Shown one piece after another: positions 1 to 13,003 of a DNA stretch of 64,000 nt (position 1 is its first letter; every line of letters starts with the position of its first letter). A program made the position numbers and the translations under genes. The stretch is from Cubamyces lactineus (taxonomy: Eukaryota; Basidiomycota; Agaricomycetes; Polyporales; Polyporaceae): contig JACDTU010000011.1 of the NCBI GenBank assembly GCA_022376465.1, forward strand, positions 248,001 through 312,000, given 5' to 3'. The notes beneath the pieces were generated by a model. That model was not told where the DNA came from. It did no database searches and saw only the letters and a list, made by a program, of their open reading frames with translations.

Positions 1-3000
1 CGTGATGCATTTCTTGAAACAAGGGCGAGGAGTTCTCGCAATCTGTGCCATTGATCAATAAACTATAATCACAAGTCGAGAATAGTATGACAAACATTTT
101 CAGGCCCTCTGGATCTTGTGGTAGATTTTCGAAGACATCGGCCTCTAGTAAGACATTAAACGTTTGCAACACCGGGATCACGACATTGTTGGATGTGACG
201 CTCTTTTGCGCTTGAGCGAGGAGATCATGAGCAAGGCCGCGTTGATCGTAATGGTCGGAAAGATCTGTCACGACAGGCAGCTGTAGCGCATAGTTCACAA
301 GCGCAGAAGCTACTGGTCGTTGCTACAAGGGCAAACTAAGGTTAGGTGGGGTTGAAAAATCCGAGCGACGCACCGTGCTATCGGTCTTGGTACTCGTGCT
401 GAGTATGATGCCAGTCAGCAGCTGCTCGCGATAGCGTTCGATATTCAGGAGCTGTACAGCCCGAGGGAAGAGCCAATTGCCATCATTCCAACCAACTGAC
501 TCTTCCTCGCTATCACGAACCTATGTAAGCACCTTTCCTCTTGCCCTTGCATCCAACGCACCTGACGAACAAGCCCTTGATCGTTGCTGCTCCTTGTATC
601 TGCCACCGCTCTGGATAAGCAGTAGCCGGGAGAGGTAACGACAGGAGGTCAACGAAACATTCTCCGGCCTGCTGCCTGACGTTGTCCAACCGCTCAACAC
701 CCTGCTTCAGGATACCCCCTATCGCATCATGGAACGAACGGGGAGGCAGGTAGTCGGAGAGACTTGGCAATGCGGCGGCTTCGGTGATGAGGGTCCTAAT
801 GAACGAAGCCAGGCCTTTCACGCATGCGATGCGCACCCATGAACCAACATCCCCACGTTCGTCACTTGTGTAGTCGGTTAACCCATCCAGGAGGGCGTCG
901 GTCATGTTGCAAACCCTGATGGCCGGTAGTTCTAATATGGCGTCAACGACGGAGTAGCGAGCGATATGAGTATGCCACTGACTCTCGTTCAGCTTCTGAG
1001 AGACATTGCTGAGGATCTGTGGCATCGAGTCGAAAGCGTTACGTCTGGCTTCCACAAACGTGCTACCACCGTTCTGCACGTCATTTAGAACGGAACCGCG
1101 AAATGCACTTAGTGGTTACGGGTCGGGTGCATATATGCGGTGACGCCTCACCTTGCGATCTACCATGCGCAACAAGCAACGAACGGCCTTCTCAATACCA
1201 TGTGGATGCGCTAGGTAGTCCAGCGCGCCGAGGACCCTGGCCAAGCTCTGCTGCATCGGCTCGCTACCTGTCTCAAAGTCCCTGATTAAGCGGTCCACCA
1301 CGGCGGAGCAGTCCACAAGCCGGCTGACAGCCGCGAGGGCAGCCGCAGCCGCTTCCTGCACAGATGTGCTCTTGCTCTTCAGGCCAGAGTCCACAACTTG
1401 TCGCCAGTGGGGTACGGCGCTTTGCGCGTGTTGGGTCTCAGGGAGCGAGATCGCTGCTGCGATGAGCTGACATGCGGCCTCCGCGATGAGCTCCTGGCGC
1501 GCAGACTGGATCATTGAGAGGGGCACGATGGATAGATATGCGAAAACCTGATCGCAGCGTGAGCAACGAACGTTTGACGAAAGAGAGACTAGCAAACCTT
1601 GCGACGTTCGGATTCCAAGACTAGAGACTCTGGCGAGCGGCGATAGGCTGCGGCAAGTTCTGTCAGAGCGAGGAGTGCGCCGTGCACGTCTCCCGCATCG
1701 GGAACTTTCAGGAGCTTCGCCTGCCATGGGCGATGTTAACAGCGGGCGAGCGAGAGGATAGCTCGAGCTTACCGCGCGAGCAGCGGCGTCAGGTCCTAGC
1801 TGAACCAGGTCAAGCTCGCAGATTGCGCAGAGAGACTGTGCACCAATCTGCCGCATGGCGGGATCCCAGTGTCGGAGCGTGACAGATAAGAGATGGTCGA
1901 TCAGGAAAGGTCGATACTCGTCATGCCTAGGTGCGGATCAGTTGTGTGAACTTCAGAGAGCTGATCGTGCAAGCATACTCAGCGACCTCAGGCGCAGCTA
2001 CGAGGAATGCGTTTCTACGGATACCGATTGCATAGAAGTCTGTCTTCCTCAGGACATCGATGCCGTGAGGGAACAGACTCTGCCGAGATGTTTTAGCCTC
2101 GCACCTCCCGCATACAACCCATACGCTTACCGTCCGGCCAACATACTCCTGGAACGCAGCACTCGCTGCTCGACGGATGTGGATTTCGCGATCGAAGAGC
2201 GATACGGTGACGAGGTGCCGAGCCAGGTCGATCGCATGAGGTTTCAGTGCATCGACGCTCTGCGCACGGGCAAGCGACCACAGGACATAGGATGCAGCGT
2301 CGCGTACATTCGAACCGATCGAGTGGGCCCCTTTGCGGATGTCGAAGTACAATGCCTGTTGCTACTTCAGAAGCGTTGTCTATCCGCGTTGCTGTCGTGA
2401 CGCACCTTGGACAACCAACGTATGAGCTCCGCGAGCCGCTCGTCAGGGATCAGCCCGCGACGCGCCATTTCGGCGCATGCCAAGCATGCACCGTGCCATG
2501 TGCTTTCCGCAACGCTTGGCATGTCGTAGATGCTTGCCACCGCAGCAGAGTGGATGGAGAATAGGTGGAGAACCTGTTCGAGGACTTGTTCCGCAAAGTC
2601 AGGAGGTAGCCTTTCGCAGATCCTGGCGATCCCTTTCGCCGCAGAATATCGCACGATAGTATCCTGCACATGGAGTGTGGAAAAGATGAGTTCCTTGTTA
2701 GAACTCATGTCCGGGATCACCTTCACCTTGTCACGTAGAGCCTTTAAGAGGTCTTCCAAGACTGTCTCCACATCCTCAGGTACGTCGATATCATCTTCGA
2801 TGGTATCCTCCGTCCCAGTAGCAGCGTCGGACACCAACACACGACCTGATAAACTCGGTCAGACACGAGCACGTAGAAGCGTCATTTGTTGGTTGACCTT
2901 TGGCACGCAGTCGCCGTATCTGTGCAGGAAGAAGTCGGATCGCAACCCTTGCGATTAGCTTTGCATGCAGCTTTCGAATGACTGTGTTCCCTGTCAAGGT

Positions 3001-4065
3001 ATCGTTGCGACCGAGGGTTTGAGCAATTTCAAGCAATGAATCCTTGTGCACCTGCACTTGTTCGGCAGAGCCCAGCTTGATCACCTCGCATATCACGCGC
3101 AGGATCCCCATGGCCTACGCATGCAATAGTGTAAGTTGAGGAGTCAGCAGGTCGAGGGGTAGACCTACCAGGAACGGGTCCGATAGTCCAGTGATCGTGG
3201 ACTGCGCATTCGAGAGGAAGTCGGGGAACCTGCCTGCCATATCTTTCCTGGTACTAGTTAGTTCCTCTGTAACATTTGCCCATTTCCGTGGTGTATATAT
3301 ACCTCATGTATAGCCGCGAGAGGAGAATCGCTGCGCCGTCACGGTCGACACCAGCTTTGCCAAGCATTGATTTCCCTACCGCCTCGATTCTCGATGCCGT
3401 CTCGCCCGCATGTCCAACTTCGTCAAACTGCTCCAGATCGAACGGAATCATGCACACTAGAGAGAGCCATAACAAGAAAGCATAGCGGAGAGGCCATTGT
3501 ATGCTGTCGTTCGCTGGGCTGTTTGGCGCACTGATGTAGTCAAGCACTACATCGAGATCAGCGATCTCATGAGGAAAGAATCTGGCTAGAAGATGTTCAG
3601 CGTCACGGAACGCTTTTGACCTGCGTTTGACGTACTGATGGTCTTGTATCCTCTGAACTTGATGAAGGTGTACAGAAGCAAGGAGAGCCGGTGCAGCCTC
3701 ATCTGCACGACCGGTACAGTGCTACTGCTGACAAACTTCTTTGCATGAACTTTGAGCGTTTCCACGACCGGCGCAAAGAGCTGCTCCAGGTATGGATCGA
3801 GCAGATATGGCTGTTCTTGATACTTGTCGAACTGCGCGAAGGGAAGCTTAACGATCGAAACAGTGACCATTGCTATCTGACCTACGATAAGAGTCTGTTT
3901 CCTGAGCAGCAAGGCTTCGGCCCTATCTTCATCTCCCGTGGCCTCTGAGTACAGATCCACCGCGAGGAATCGATCCCTGGTGGCAACAAATTCCTCGTAA
4001 TCTTCGAAGGCGGCGTACAACTTGTTGTCCCCATCCTTTTCCGCGTTCTCAGGTATGCCTTCCAT
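1..4065 (-). CDS. TBCD: Tubulin-folding cofactor D (beta-tubulin cofactor D), C-terminus cut by window edge
   Basis: Cofactor D captures beta-tubulin and, with cofactors C and E, builds the alpha/beta heterodimer in the cytosol. Family landmarks are visible in order on the minus strand: KYQEQPYLLDPYL near residue 85, WPLRYAFLLWLSLVCMIPFD (exon near 3.5-3.4 kb), VRYSAAKGIARICERLP (about 2.65 kb), WHGACLACAEMARRGLIP (2.48 kb), VRDAASYVLWSLARA (2.3 kb) and FDREIHIRRAASAAFQE (2.2 kb). These are HEAT-type helical repeats. Clear introns include 323-373, 521-561 and 1074-1151, plus a stop-free in-frame one near 1546-1598. I chose the ATG at 4065 (MEGIPE...) because the longer open frame to 4146 begins with GTG and has no ATG. 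The frame is still open at base 1, so the last part of the roughly 1100-1200 residue protein lies outside. Family assignment is firm; some middle splice sites were not resolved. Confidence 0.93.
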
Positions 4066-4401
4066 CGCTCGAGGCTGTTCGAGGGCGCGTTTGGACAGAG
4101 GTTCCTCCGTCGAATATCCAAGCCTCAGGGCTGTCGGCGCGTTCACGGAACCGCATACGTAGTACGGCGTATTACTGGTCGTCTACTACCCGTAACGCGC
4201 GCTCGTCCCAAGTTGGCAGCTGTAGTAGTTGATCATAAGCGCCAAAATCGCGCATATATACGATCCCTCCCGTGTCTAACAAACACAGCCAAGATACGAA
4301 TCGATTCGCAGGCATACCAGCTCCAACTCAATTACTAGTAGTACGCCCGGCCTAACTCCAAGAATCTGCCTCTACAGTACCAGTGCGAGCACGTGAAAAC
4401 A

Positions 4402-5097
4402 TCACTGGATGAAATCGCCTGAGAAGATCCCGTGGCCTTTGTTGAAGCTAAGGCCGCCCGAGGACTTGCCTGCGATATTAATAGTCACCATCATGTTCAA
4501 CTTCGCTAGTGTGTGCCAGTGACTATTACTCACCGACGTACTAATATCACAAGAATGGACGCGATGAGCAAAAAATATGGACAAAGAGAATACCAGAATA
4601 CTCACCACGGCGTATTTGTGGTCCTTGGGGTCGTAGAAGAAAATGATCATGAACTTCACAATGGGAACATCGGGGATCGAGAACCCGTCGATGGCAACGA
4701 ACTTACAGCCATAGGGCTGGTTGCTGTTGACGAGGACACCCTTCGACGTGTGGCTCCACCCATCTGATACCAAAACATGATTAGCCCAAGTATAAAACAT
4801 GCAATACGATCTTGTTTAGTCCTTACCGGCACTAGTTCCGGTAAAGAATTCGCGGACGGAACGACCAGATCCCTTGGACAGCTCGACCGCGCAATGGGCC
4901 AAGGCGAAGGAGGCTGAGACGATGTGGGTGGCAGTGAGCTCAGCGTCGGCACCTTCGTTGTCGGTCTGGAGGAGATGTTTGGCTATCTTCTCGTCGGTGA
5001 GCGCGTCGGGAGTGCCGTCGACCTGTACGCCCATAAGGAGTCCGTTGAGTAGCTCAACGAACTCTTGTTCGTTCTTGGGCGTGGTAGCAGTATACAT
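4402..5097 (-). CDS. Small protein of unknown function, about 175 aa, three exons
   Basis: I do not recognise this family. The model starts at the ATG at 5097 (MYTATTPKNEQEFVELL), with introns 4764-4826 and, less surely, 4501-4605, and stops at 4402. The first exon looks helical and acidic. The second contains GVLVNSNQPYGCKFVAIDGF and a hydrophobic strand-like VKFMIIFFYD. The third ends in a glycine-rich SSGGLSFNKGHGIFSGDF. There is no clear signal peptide or membrane helix. The last acceptor is weak (GCGAAG); an alternative TAATAG acceptor gives a short, different tail. A TATA-like motif about 105 nt upstream of the ATG supports a real gene. Confidence 0.6.
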
Positions 5098-5199
5098 GGC
5101 GGATATGATGAACGAGATGCAAGGAGGAGCTGCGATGCCAGTGCGGGGTGTGCTTGAGGTGGTGCGGTGTGATGAGCGAGATGTCCGCCGGTGAGCTGC

Positions 5200-5207
5200 C
5201 TTATAAA
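5200..5207 (-). promoter_or_regulatory. TATA-like element upstream of the 5097 start
   Basis: TTATAAGG on the minus strand lies about 105 nt upstream of the ATG at 5097, a normal distance for a fungal core promoter. Sequence match only. Confidence 0.35.
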
Positions 5208-6753
5208 CCGTTAAAGAGCTAGGTTCATGCAAACACACACAATATCCTCGCTTCCACCCGTGACATTGATTGGGAATACCACTGCTGCAGGGTTGAGGGT
5301 GGATTCGACTCACCCGCTGGCGTCGCCCTGAGTGAGTCCCCGAGTCAGGGTCGAGAGCAACCTCTGTGTAACCCACAGTTTGCAAGGGCAACGATGATGC
5401 CGTACTGGGATCCGCTTAATGCTGAACCCTCCGGAGAGGTACAGCTTGCGGACTGCAATGACATCCGCCCCTTAGTGACGATCTTGAGAGAAGTTTGAGC
5501 GACGGCCGGTGTATGTGATGTAGTTCAGGTGCCTCACAATTCGTAATTGGCCACTTTATTGTGCGGCGGTCGCCAAAGGCACCTCCCGGTTCCAAGCCTC
5601 CTCACTGCCCCTCAGGAGTCTGAATGTGCCCATGATTCGGTGGCTTTGACGCGAACCTACATATAAACAGGCGGGAGTAAGCAGTGATATCGAGGGAGCA
5701 CGATGGGCGTTCGGTGCCCTGCGCTGTAGTACACCTCGGGTTAACAGGCAGCGAAAGAGCCGTAGGTTTACCTTGACATCTGACATTTCACTAGTACCAG
5801 GGGCTCGGCGTAACCTATGACCGGCCTGTTAGAGCCGAAAAGTGGTCCTATCGCTAGAGGAAGGCGTTAACCTAGGCAGTCACCAAAGACCGCAAATAGA
5901 CACGAGCGTGATTATTGAGTATGGTATACGTGCCACGGGAAGCGTACCGACTACATCCCCCTGACATCGGCTAGTGTTGTCGAGCAGTCTGGCCCTCCTA
6001 CGCAGGATCGCGCGACAGCAGCACGTTACGCCTAAGACTGGGCAAGGCTGTCTTACACAACAATACGAACGTCGACTTTGGCCGCGACGTGACAGATGTG
6101 AGAGTCGAACGTTAATGTACGATGTCGAGTGGCCTATATTCTGGCACTACACAAGAGGAACATCTCAGTCTGTGCATCGGAATGATGTAGGGCCGGTATT
6201 CACTTACGATATATATTCGCTTGCCATTGAGACGCAGTCTACATGAAACTAGGAACCCACCAAATAGCGCCAACGCCGTGTAACTTGGAACGACTTGACC
6301 GCCTGTCATCTATCGAAGGCACAGACCTCGTGTATTGTGAGCAAGAGTGTGGCACACGCATCCTAGTCGAAAAGGGCGCGATGAGACATCACGGAATCTG
6401 GAGTTCTGGGCTGAGTACTATTCGAGCGATGCCAGGACAGTCGCTAGCGTGATGTGCTAGAGAGCATGTTTGCACAACAAGCGTCGACCCGAGTACTGGG
6501 CGCATTGCGCGACGGTGCAAGACATTACCAGAGCACTATACATCATGCGCCATGGTGGTAGAACAAGTCCAAGTCCGAAGAAACCGGAGTTGTGCCGCTA
6601 CTGTACTATATGGGCGCTCAACAACCCCACAACGTCATTCGGCATCAAGCAACGCTAACTCAATACGCAGACTCAGGCTGGTCCTCTCTCCGCTTGGCGA
6701 ACTCGCCCTCCTCCCGAATACCTTCCTGCTTGCGTCTCTGCTTTGTTTAGCAT
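5208..6753. other. Intergenic, no gene supported
   Basis: Only short ORFs on both strands, none with recognisable motifs or a believable splice pattern. It holds the upstream region of the small minus-strand gene and, at its right end, that of the Spo71-like gene. Confidence 0.5.
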
Positions 6754-9700
6754 ATGGACACAGCTCCCATGACCTCGCTTGCTTCCGAGGACGTTGTCAA
6801 AAAAGACGATGTTCATACCCACCGAAGGAGATTCGTTGGGCCTATGCCAGCCGCGGTCCTTCCTCGGTCAGACGGCAAGCGTCGGAAACGCAAAGGGACG
6901 TTGTTTCGAGGCCGGGAAGACATGAGCAGCAGCAGCAGCGACGACGACGACTCTAGTAGTCTGTCAGATGCCATTCACAGGCATGCGTTACAGTTCTTTC
7001 TCAGGCATGGAGGCAAACAGGAGAATTGGGGCGAGAGCCAAGCCAAGAGCGTGCGTGCAGAGATGCGGCGGCGTTGGAGGGAGAGCGATTGGGGTCGCGC
7101 GCGAAAGCAACAGCGCAATACCGGCAGCACATCTAAATGGGTCGGGAGCTCATTCGACGTCGGCGTATTTCTCGGCGTGAATATCCTAGACGAAACTATC
7201 GTTGCAGCGGGTCAAAATGGGACAACGCCGCCTGCCATTTCTCAATCTCCGCTGCCCGAGATCAACGTAGCCACCGCCGCCCCCTCAGCAGCTGCGGAGA
7301 CGTTCATTACTGCTAACTCTCACCTCAGCACACCAGCGAATGAAGAGCCCGGCCCTTCGACATTGTCACCAAACGTTTCTCGGGATGTTGACTCCATCAG
7401 GCCGCCGAGTCCAAGCTCGTCCACGGCACTACTCGCCCCTACAAGGTCCCAGGCCGACCGGGATCATCACTGTCCGCAGTCTACTGAAACGCAGGTGTCC
7501 AACGCAGCCATCCCGCCTTCGTCCATCGCACGTATAAATGGACATGATTTGCCGCTTCCTTCAGAGACACCTGAGCAACGCAAGAGGGGCAAAAGCAAGG
7601 GGAAGGACGTCCATGTTCACTATGAGGAGCCCCCCGCACCTCCGTCCGAGGTACTCGCTCGCAGAGGGAGTGCTGTAGAAGAAACGAGTGCTGGTGCGTC
7701 AGAGCAGGCTACTGCCGAGAACCAGGTCAAATGGGGAGACGTCATTCTACGAGGTGCGACCTCTAGCTTTGTCATCGATGACCGAACACCGAAGTCCTAT
7801 TCGTAGATCGCATGCTTGTGCGAGTCTCGTATACAGAAGACGGCGTATCGCCGACGTTTGACGAATCTCAGAACCGCGTAACGCGCCATCTGGAAAACGA
7901 GGGCTGGGCTGAACATATCGTCGCGTGGCGGAAGGACCGACTCGAGCTCTACGCGGATCATGTGAGTAGAATCGTTGATTATTTGTACCGTCCGTGAATG
8001 TAACGAGATGACTATAACACCTATTAGCATACCCCCGGTAGGGAGTGGCTCACAGGTCATAAGAAACTAGTATACGTTGTGCCGTTAGGCAACCCCACGA
8101 CCAGGCTCTCGCTGTATTCCTTCGTGGACCTCACCTTCTGCCTGACCTGTCCACCGGCGCGGCTCAAGCTCGACAGTAAACGCCAGCGTCATTTCTTTGG
8201 GAGCTCCAGGGGAATCAACATCTTTGTGTTCAAAGTAAAATGCCGATCCCGGGCAATCGACTGGATGTGGCAATTGTGGTGCGGCTATCCCGCTCTCTCC
8301 CTATAGCGTCCCGCTAATTAGGATGTGACGTGATTTGTAGGCGTCATCTTGGAGGCCAGCTTCCTCCATACATCGACATCCGGAGCCCTACGCTAGACAC
8401 ACGGGTCAGTATCGACGTGCCTGGGTACGATACCGCGGATCTCGAAGCCGCTTACTCTGTCTTCACGCGCGAAAACATACTCGGTCTATGCGAGAAGTAC
8501 CTGCGCACCGTGCCCGAGTTTCGCGCGCTCATGGAACGCGAGCACGATGAGGGTGCAACCTTTGAGCTCGCCTGGCGCCACGACACGAACCTCGACTGGG
8601 TATGGCGCGCTTCTGACATCATGGACAAGGAGAGAAAGTGGTCTGTTCTTTGTGGCTTGGCGCTCTCCCAGGCAGGCAGGCCCGCGCATCTGGAGTTCAG
8701 ACGAAAGCGCCATGTACCGACACGACTGCATATGCGCGACGGGACAAGGCTCGACGAGCCACCTGCAGTGGAGGGATTCCTGGACCGCATCAGGCCGAAT
8801 TCGCAGCTCAAGCAGTCGCTGTACTTGGTCACGCACGACGGATACCTCTTTGCCTTGAACCCCGCTCGTGCACACCCGCCACCAACCCCAGGGGCTCCCG
8901 AGCCTGCCGCCGTCTTTCCTGGAAGCGGTTTTAGTGGCAGCGAAGCTCAGCACGGCGATACACGGCGCCGGGCGGAAGTGCGCCGTGGGCAGCTGCAGAT
9001 ACCCGAGGCTACGGGCGTGTCTGACCTCCGAAGCATCGTCGCGGTACGTCGTGCGTTCCAACTGGTTCCGAAGCAGATGGAGCGGATAGACGTACAGCAG
9101 GCTGCTGACTGGGAGGACACCGACGCTTTCTGGGCGCATGCGGAGAGAAGCGAGAGCGACGACGAAGATGCAGGCGGTGAAGTCGGGCTCGCCAACGCGC
9201 GAGACAAGACGCGGTTGCGGATGAGACGGTCGTTTGAGCTCGTGCTCACTTCGGGTCGCGTCGTCAGATTCGAGGTGCGTAGCCAACACGCGATAGGATC
9301 ACTGTGAGCTTCACTCATCGTCGCCCAAAGGCGTACTCGTGCACGACTGCACTAGAATGGATCGTTCGCCTCCGGCCCCTGATATCGTACTGGAAGAAGC
9401 GTCACCAGTACGACGCCCGGCTCGAGATGGACATCGCCCACTTAAGCACGGGCCGTCCGCGCATCACACCACAACATATCAAAGACGACCATGAACATGG
9501 TCACGGGCATCGACACGACACGGCAGTGGTCGTCCAGTCCAATGACGATGCTGCGTTGCCCGACCTCGATCACTTCCATAACTGGTGCGTTTTGGATGGA
9601 TGCCGGCCTATCCTCAAGTGCGGACGACTGTACGGGCGGAAAGGCTGGTGGGGCCAATACAAGTGAGTCTCTCAGGATTCGCTATTCGGTAGAAAAGCTG

Positions 9701-10187
9701 CTAAGGCAAAAATGCCAGACATGTCCAATTAATCCTCATATCCGGCCACCTGGTGCAGTTCCACATCACCGGACGCACCTCCCTGCATCACCGCAGAGAC
9801 AAAGTGATACCGCTCCTCGACGCCTACATCTGCTCCGGTTACTTTGCGGCACAGTATCTCCCCGATGGGCAATACGACGCGAACGCACCCGCCGTCGCAC
9901 GGCGATACCAGGACGGACTCGAGACGGACGACAGCCAAGAGGATACATTGTTCGTCATCTGGTACCGAGTTCCCAAAGGTCTTGCGGCTGGCGTCCGGCG
10001 TAACAACTTTGGAGCAGACATCCCACCGCTGACGGCAAAGCGCAAGGTTGCGGTATTCCGGACGAGGAGCAAGCTGGAGAGGGACGCATGGGTGTGGGCG
10101 ATCAATGCCGAGCTCGAGAAGGTTGTGAGGGCGTCAAGGTCCCGCGAGGAAGCGGTGAGGAGTGCGGGCGAGTTGATTGATACGTGA
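6754..10187 (+). CDS. Spo71/Mug56-type PH-domain protein
   Basis: Six exons, 1046 aa, with introns 7754-7806, 7962-8027, 8279-8340, 9275-9330 and 9663-9718; the exon sum is in frame. The family acts at the prospore or plasma membrane during sporulation in yeasts (Spo71; Mug56 is meiotically upregulated in fission yeast); its role here is inferred. The start carries RRFVGPMPAAVLP, the family N-terminal motif, followed by an acidic serine run (SSSSSDDDDSSS) and a disordered region. Then come ILRDRMLVRVSY, completed only after the first intron is removed, and the first PH-like region (WLTGHKKLVYVVPLG). The C-terminus has ALEWIVRLRPLISYWKKR, WCVLDGCRPILKCGRLYGRK, ISGHLVQFHITGRTSLHHR and RTRSKLERDAWVWAINAELE, typical of the second PH domain. 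HGHGHRHD near 9500 is a local histidine-rich insert. Confidence 0.88.
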
Positions 10188-10451
10188 GGCTGGATATCAG
10201 GAGATAGGGCGGGACACTGGAATTCCTTGAACTGGACTTCGCTGGACCGGGACGAGAGCTGTAACCGGGACATTTGCGGCTATTCACTTACGATGCTTCA
10301 TCTTCATACTCCACCCAGATGCTTACTGCTTACGGTATACCCCTTCTGGTGATACTAGTATCCGTGTATAATGTACGTATATAGGGACAGCAACGGAAGA
10401 CAGATGCTCGCATCTGCGGGGTTGGACGCATCATAGAGTGCGCCCTCCAGG

Positions 10452-11078
10452 TCATGGCTGCTGCTTGGGACGTTTCGCTGGAACAAATACGTTCTAAGGA
10501 CGAAGTATATCGGAGACGGAGGATAACGCACCTCCGTACTTGCTACGAGCGGTGACTCGTCCGACCACGCCGCTAAAGTCTAGGGTTCCACGGACAACCT
10601 TGTATCTGCAAAGAGAATTGTCAGACTCAGCCCAAACTGGAACCGGTGACTTGACGTACCGGACACCAGGAAGATCCTGTGTACGCCCACCACGAACAAG
10701 GACCACACTGTGCTCCTGCAAGTTGTGACCTTCGCCAGGAATATACGCTTGCACAGTCTTGCCCGTCGAGAGCTTGACCTTGGCGACCTTCCGCTTTGCG
10801 GAATTGGGCTTCTTGGGCTTCGCAATGAAAATCTGGCTAATTACGCCTTTTCTCTGCGTGTTGCCCTCCAGCAGAGGAGACTTGGACGGCTTGACCTTCC
10901 GTGGGGGCTTTCGCCGTGTAGCCTGGTTCAAGGTGGCAGAAGCGGGCAATGACGGGTGGAATGCGCGAGAGAAGACGGGGGCAAAACGAGCCAAGCTAGG
11001 AGAGACGGTGCGCTGGAATAAAGATGAGGCCGACCATGGTCGCGCGAGCTGGGCAGAGAGCCTGAAAGCAGAGAACAT
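10452..11078 (-). CDS. MRPS12: Mitochondrial small-subunit ribosomal protein uS12m
   Basis: uS12 lies at the decoding centre of the small ribosomal subunit. The core reads [40 protein letters not shown] and [20 protein letters not shown]. An N-terminal stretch from [19 protein letters not shown] is rich in Arg, Ser and Ala with no acidic residue, as in a mitochondrial presequence. I chose the ATG at 11078; an in-frame ATG at 11243 would add 55 non-presequence-like residues. Two 54-nt introns are needed. 10606-10659 has no in-frame stop and, if read through, inserts 18 residues into GVRYKVVRG. 10478-10531 hides the true end, [13 protein letters not shown], the family-typical C-terminus. The spliced product is 172 aa. 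It shares a roughly 225 bp divergent promoter with NSE2. Confidence 0.93.
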
Positions 11079-11304
11079 GGCGGCGACTAGACTGGCACCA
11101 GCAGCAGTGAGCTTGGCCGAGTCCTCCGAGTCGATTTCCTTGTCACAGCGCAAGCTTATGGGCGCCTCTGACTCTGGCGCGGTGGCGCCTGCCCTAAAGA
11201 TGTCACGCTCGCGTCGAGTCGCGAGTACAGGGACGCGTCTCATTTGCCTTGTCCCGCGTTCATCGCGTACACCGTTCGCCTTTATCCACCAGCTTAACCG
11301 AACA

Positions 11305-12595
11305 ATGCCCGTTGCTGGATCCTCTCGCGCTTCAAAGCGGCACAGAAGAGCCCCTTCCTCTGATATCGAGGAAGACGGCCCTAGTCAAGCACATCAGCAG
11401 CAGCAACAAGAAGACGTAGAAATGGACGACGAGGAACAGCCGCGCCGATCCAAGAAGAGCTCCAAGAAAGAGAAGAAACGGGCAGAGCAAGAATCTGACG
11501 GCGAAGAAGTAGATGAAGTCGAAGAAGACATTCCTGTCCCAGAGGCGAAGGACTATCCTATAGACAAGAACCAAGCGGGCAAGCTACGCGGCATGTCCCA
11601 AGATTGGGCTACCTTGCGCGAAAAGGTGCACTTGCCAGGATACAACTTCATTAGGGAAGTTGCTGCGTCTGTGGCGGAATTTACGGAGGGTGAGAAGGGA
11701 GAGAAAGTCAGTTGTTTTCGTCCATATGTTGACCCATGTGAGGCTTGACGAGCTCCTGTAGGCTATGACTCAAATTGATGCCCTTATGCGCGATCTTCTG
11801 GATACCGAGTACGAACTCACTGCCCACGAGAAAATCCTAGATGGGTTATTCCAACAAGTTTCTCGGAATGAGAATATAGTACGCTTTGATCTCATCGTCG
11901 AGCGAACGCAGGTGGCTCATTTTACCATAACCATAGGAGGGTGTCATAGAGAAGTATGAGAATGGCGTACAAGAACGGCTAGAAGCGTATAAGCAGAGGA
12001 CAGCGCGGCAGAAATATGCGAAGAGCGACCAGTATCAGAAGTTCAAGCAAGTGATCTATGTCAGCCCGAAGCATTTGTCTCTACCCATGTGTTGCTAACG
12101 GTGTGCAATCCTTGTAGGAGGTCCAACATCCAGATGAGGCGATGCCACCATTGACAGATCTCATTCCCCGAGGTATGCGCTACCGTGTTGTCCTAGAACG
12201 CAATTGATGTCCCGTGCAGAAGAGGGCGATGATAGTGATGATGATGACGACGTTCAAATCGGTGGCATCACTCAGGACTACAAGTGTCCGCTATCGCTCA
12301 CCATCCTCGTCGATCCGCTTACCTCGTGAGTGTTGATTGCCACCCTTTTTGCTCATGTGCCTACTCACAGCTTTGTAGGAAGGTGTGCGGTCACTCGTAT
12401 TCTGCTGCAGCGATACGCGAGTATCTGGGAAATGCTCGCAATCGACAAAAAGAATGTCCTGCGACAGGTTGCAAGAAGCAAATATCCTTAGCTATTCTCG
12501 AGCCCAACAAAGAACTAGCCAAGCGTGCGAAAGCTGCTGCTCGCCGCGAGCGCGCAAGGGAGGAAGACAGCGGGGACGAGGAGGTTATCGAGTGA
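11305..12595 (+). CDS. NSE2: E3 SUMO-protein ligase NSE2 (MMS21), SMC5/6 complex
   Basis: Six exons, 336 aa (introns 11707-11761, 11879-11936, 12051-12117, 12173-12219, 12326-12378). NSE2 is the SUMO ligase of the SMC5/6 DNA-repair complex. The N-terminus is charged and Gln-rich (QQQQQ, then Lys/Glu runs). A middle helical part ([34 protein letters not shown]) matches the region that docks on SMC5. The C-terminal SP-RING reads [20 protein letters not shown], then HSYSAAAI, then [16 protein letters not shown], giving the expected Cys/His zinc ligands. The tail is acidic. A strong donor (GTGAGT) overlaps the stop codon at 12593 and a good acceptor follows near 12670, so an alternative 3' end is possible. 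Confidence 0.9.
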
Positions 12596-13003
12596 GTCTA
12601 CCCTTGGCGTCTCAATATTGAGGATGTCGTTGGGATCTGCTTTCCGTGACTTTCCTCCACGCACTCTCAGGCTTGTGGTACATATTACTACTGTATTTTG
12701 TAATAGTTAGCGTATTCTGCTTTTATGCTTGCTTATCTGCTGTGTGCTTCGAGTTGTCACTACACATCGACATTCGCGATACTGTCATATGGACCTCGGT
12801 CTGTTTGCGTACTATTAGTCCTCGCTGCCACCAGCAGCCACTGTAGATACGAATTGTGACATGCTGTGACACGCTAATTCTCTCGCTACAAGCGCTCGCT
12901 ACCTCAGTTTCGCTAGACGCCCGATCGAGTGACAGCGTCCTACACCCTCTTCCATCTCGTCCCGTCAACCGTACCCTCCCTATTGCGTACGGTCGTCCAA
13001 AAC

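Noticed and set aside
10759..11304. Upstream 180 codons of the ORF leading into NSE2
   Set aside because: This frame is antisense to uS12m; the NSE2 start is the ATG at 11305 in the short divergent promoter.
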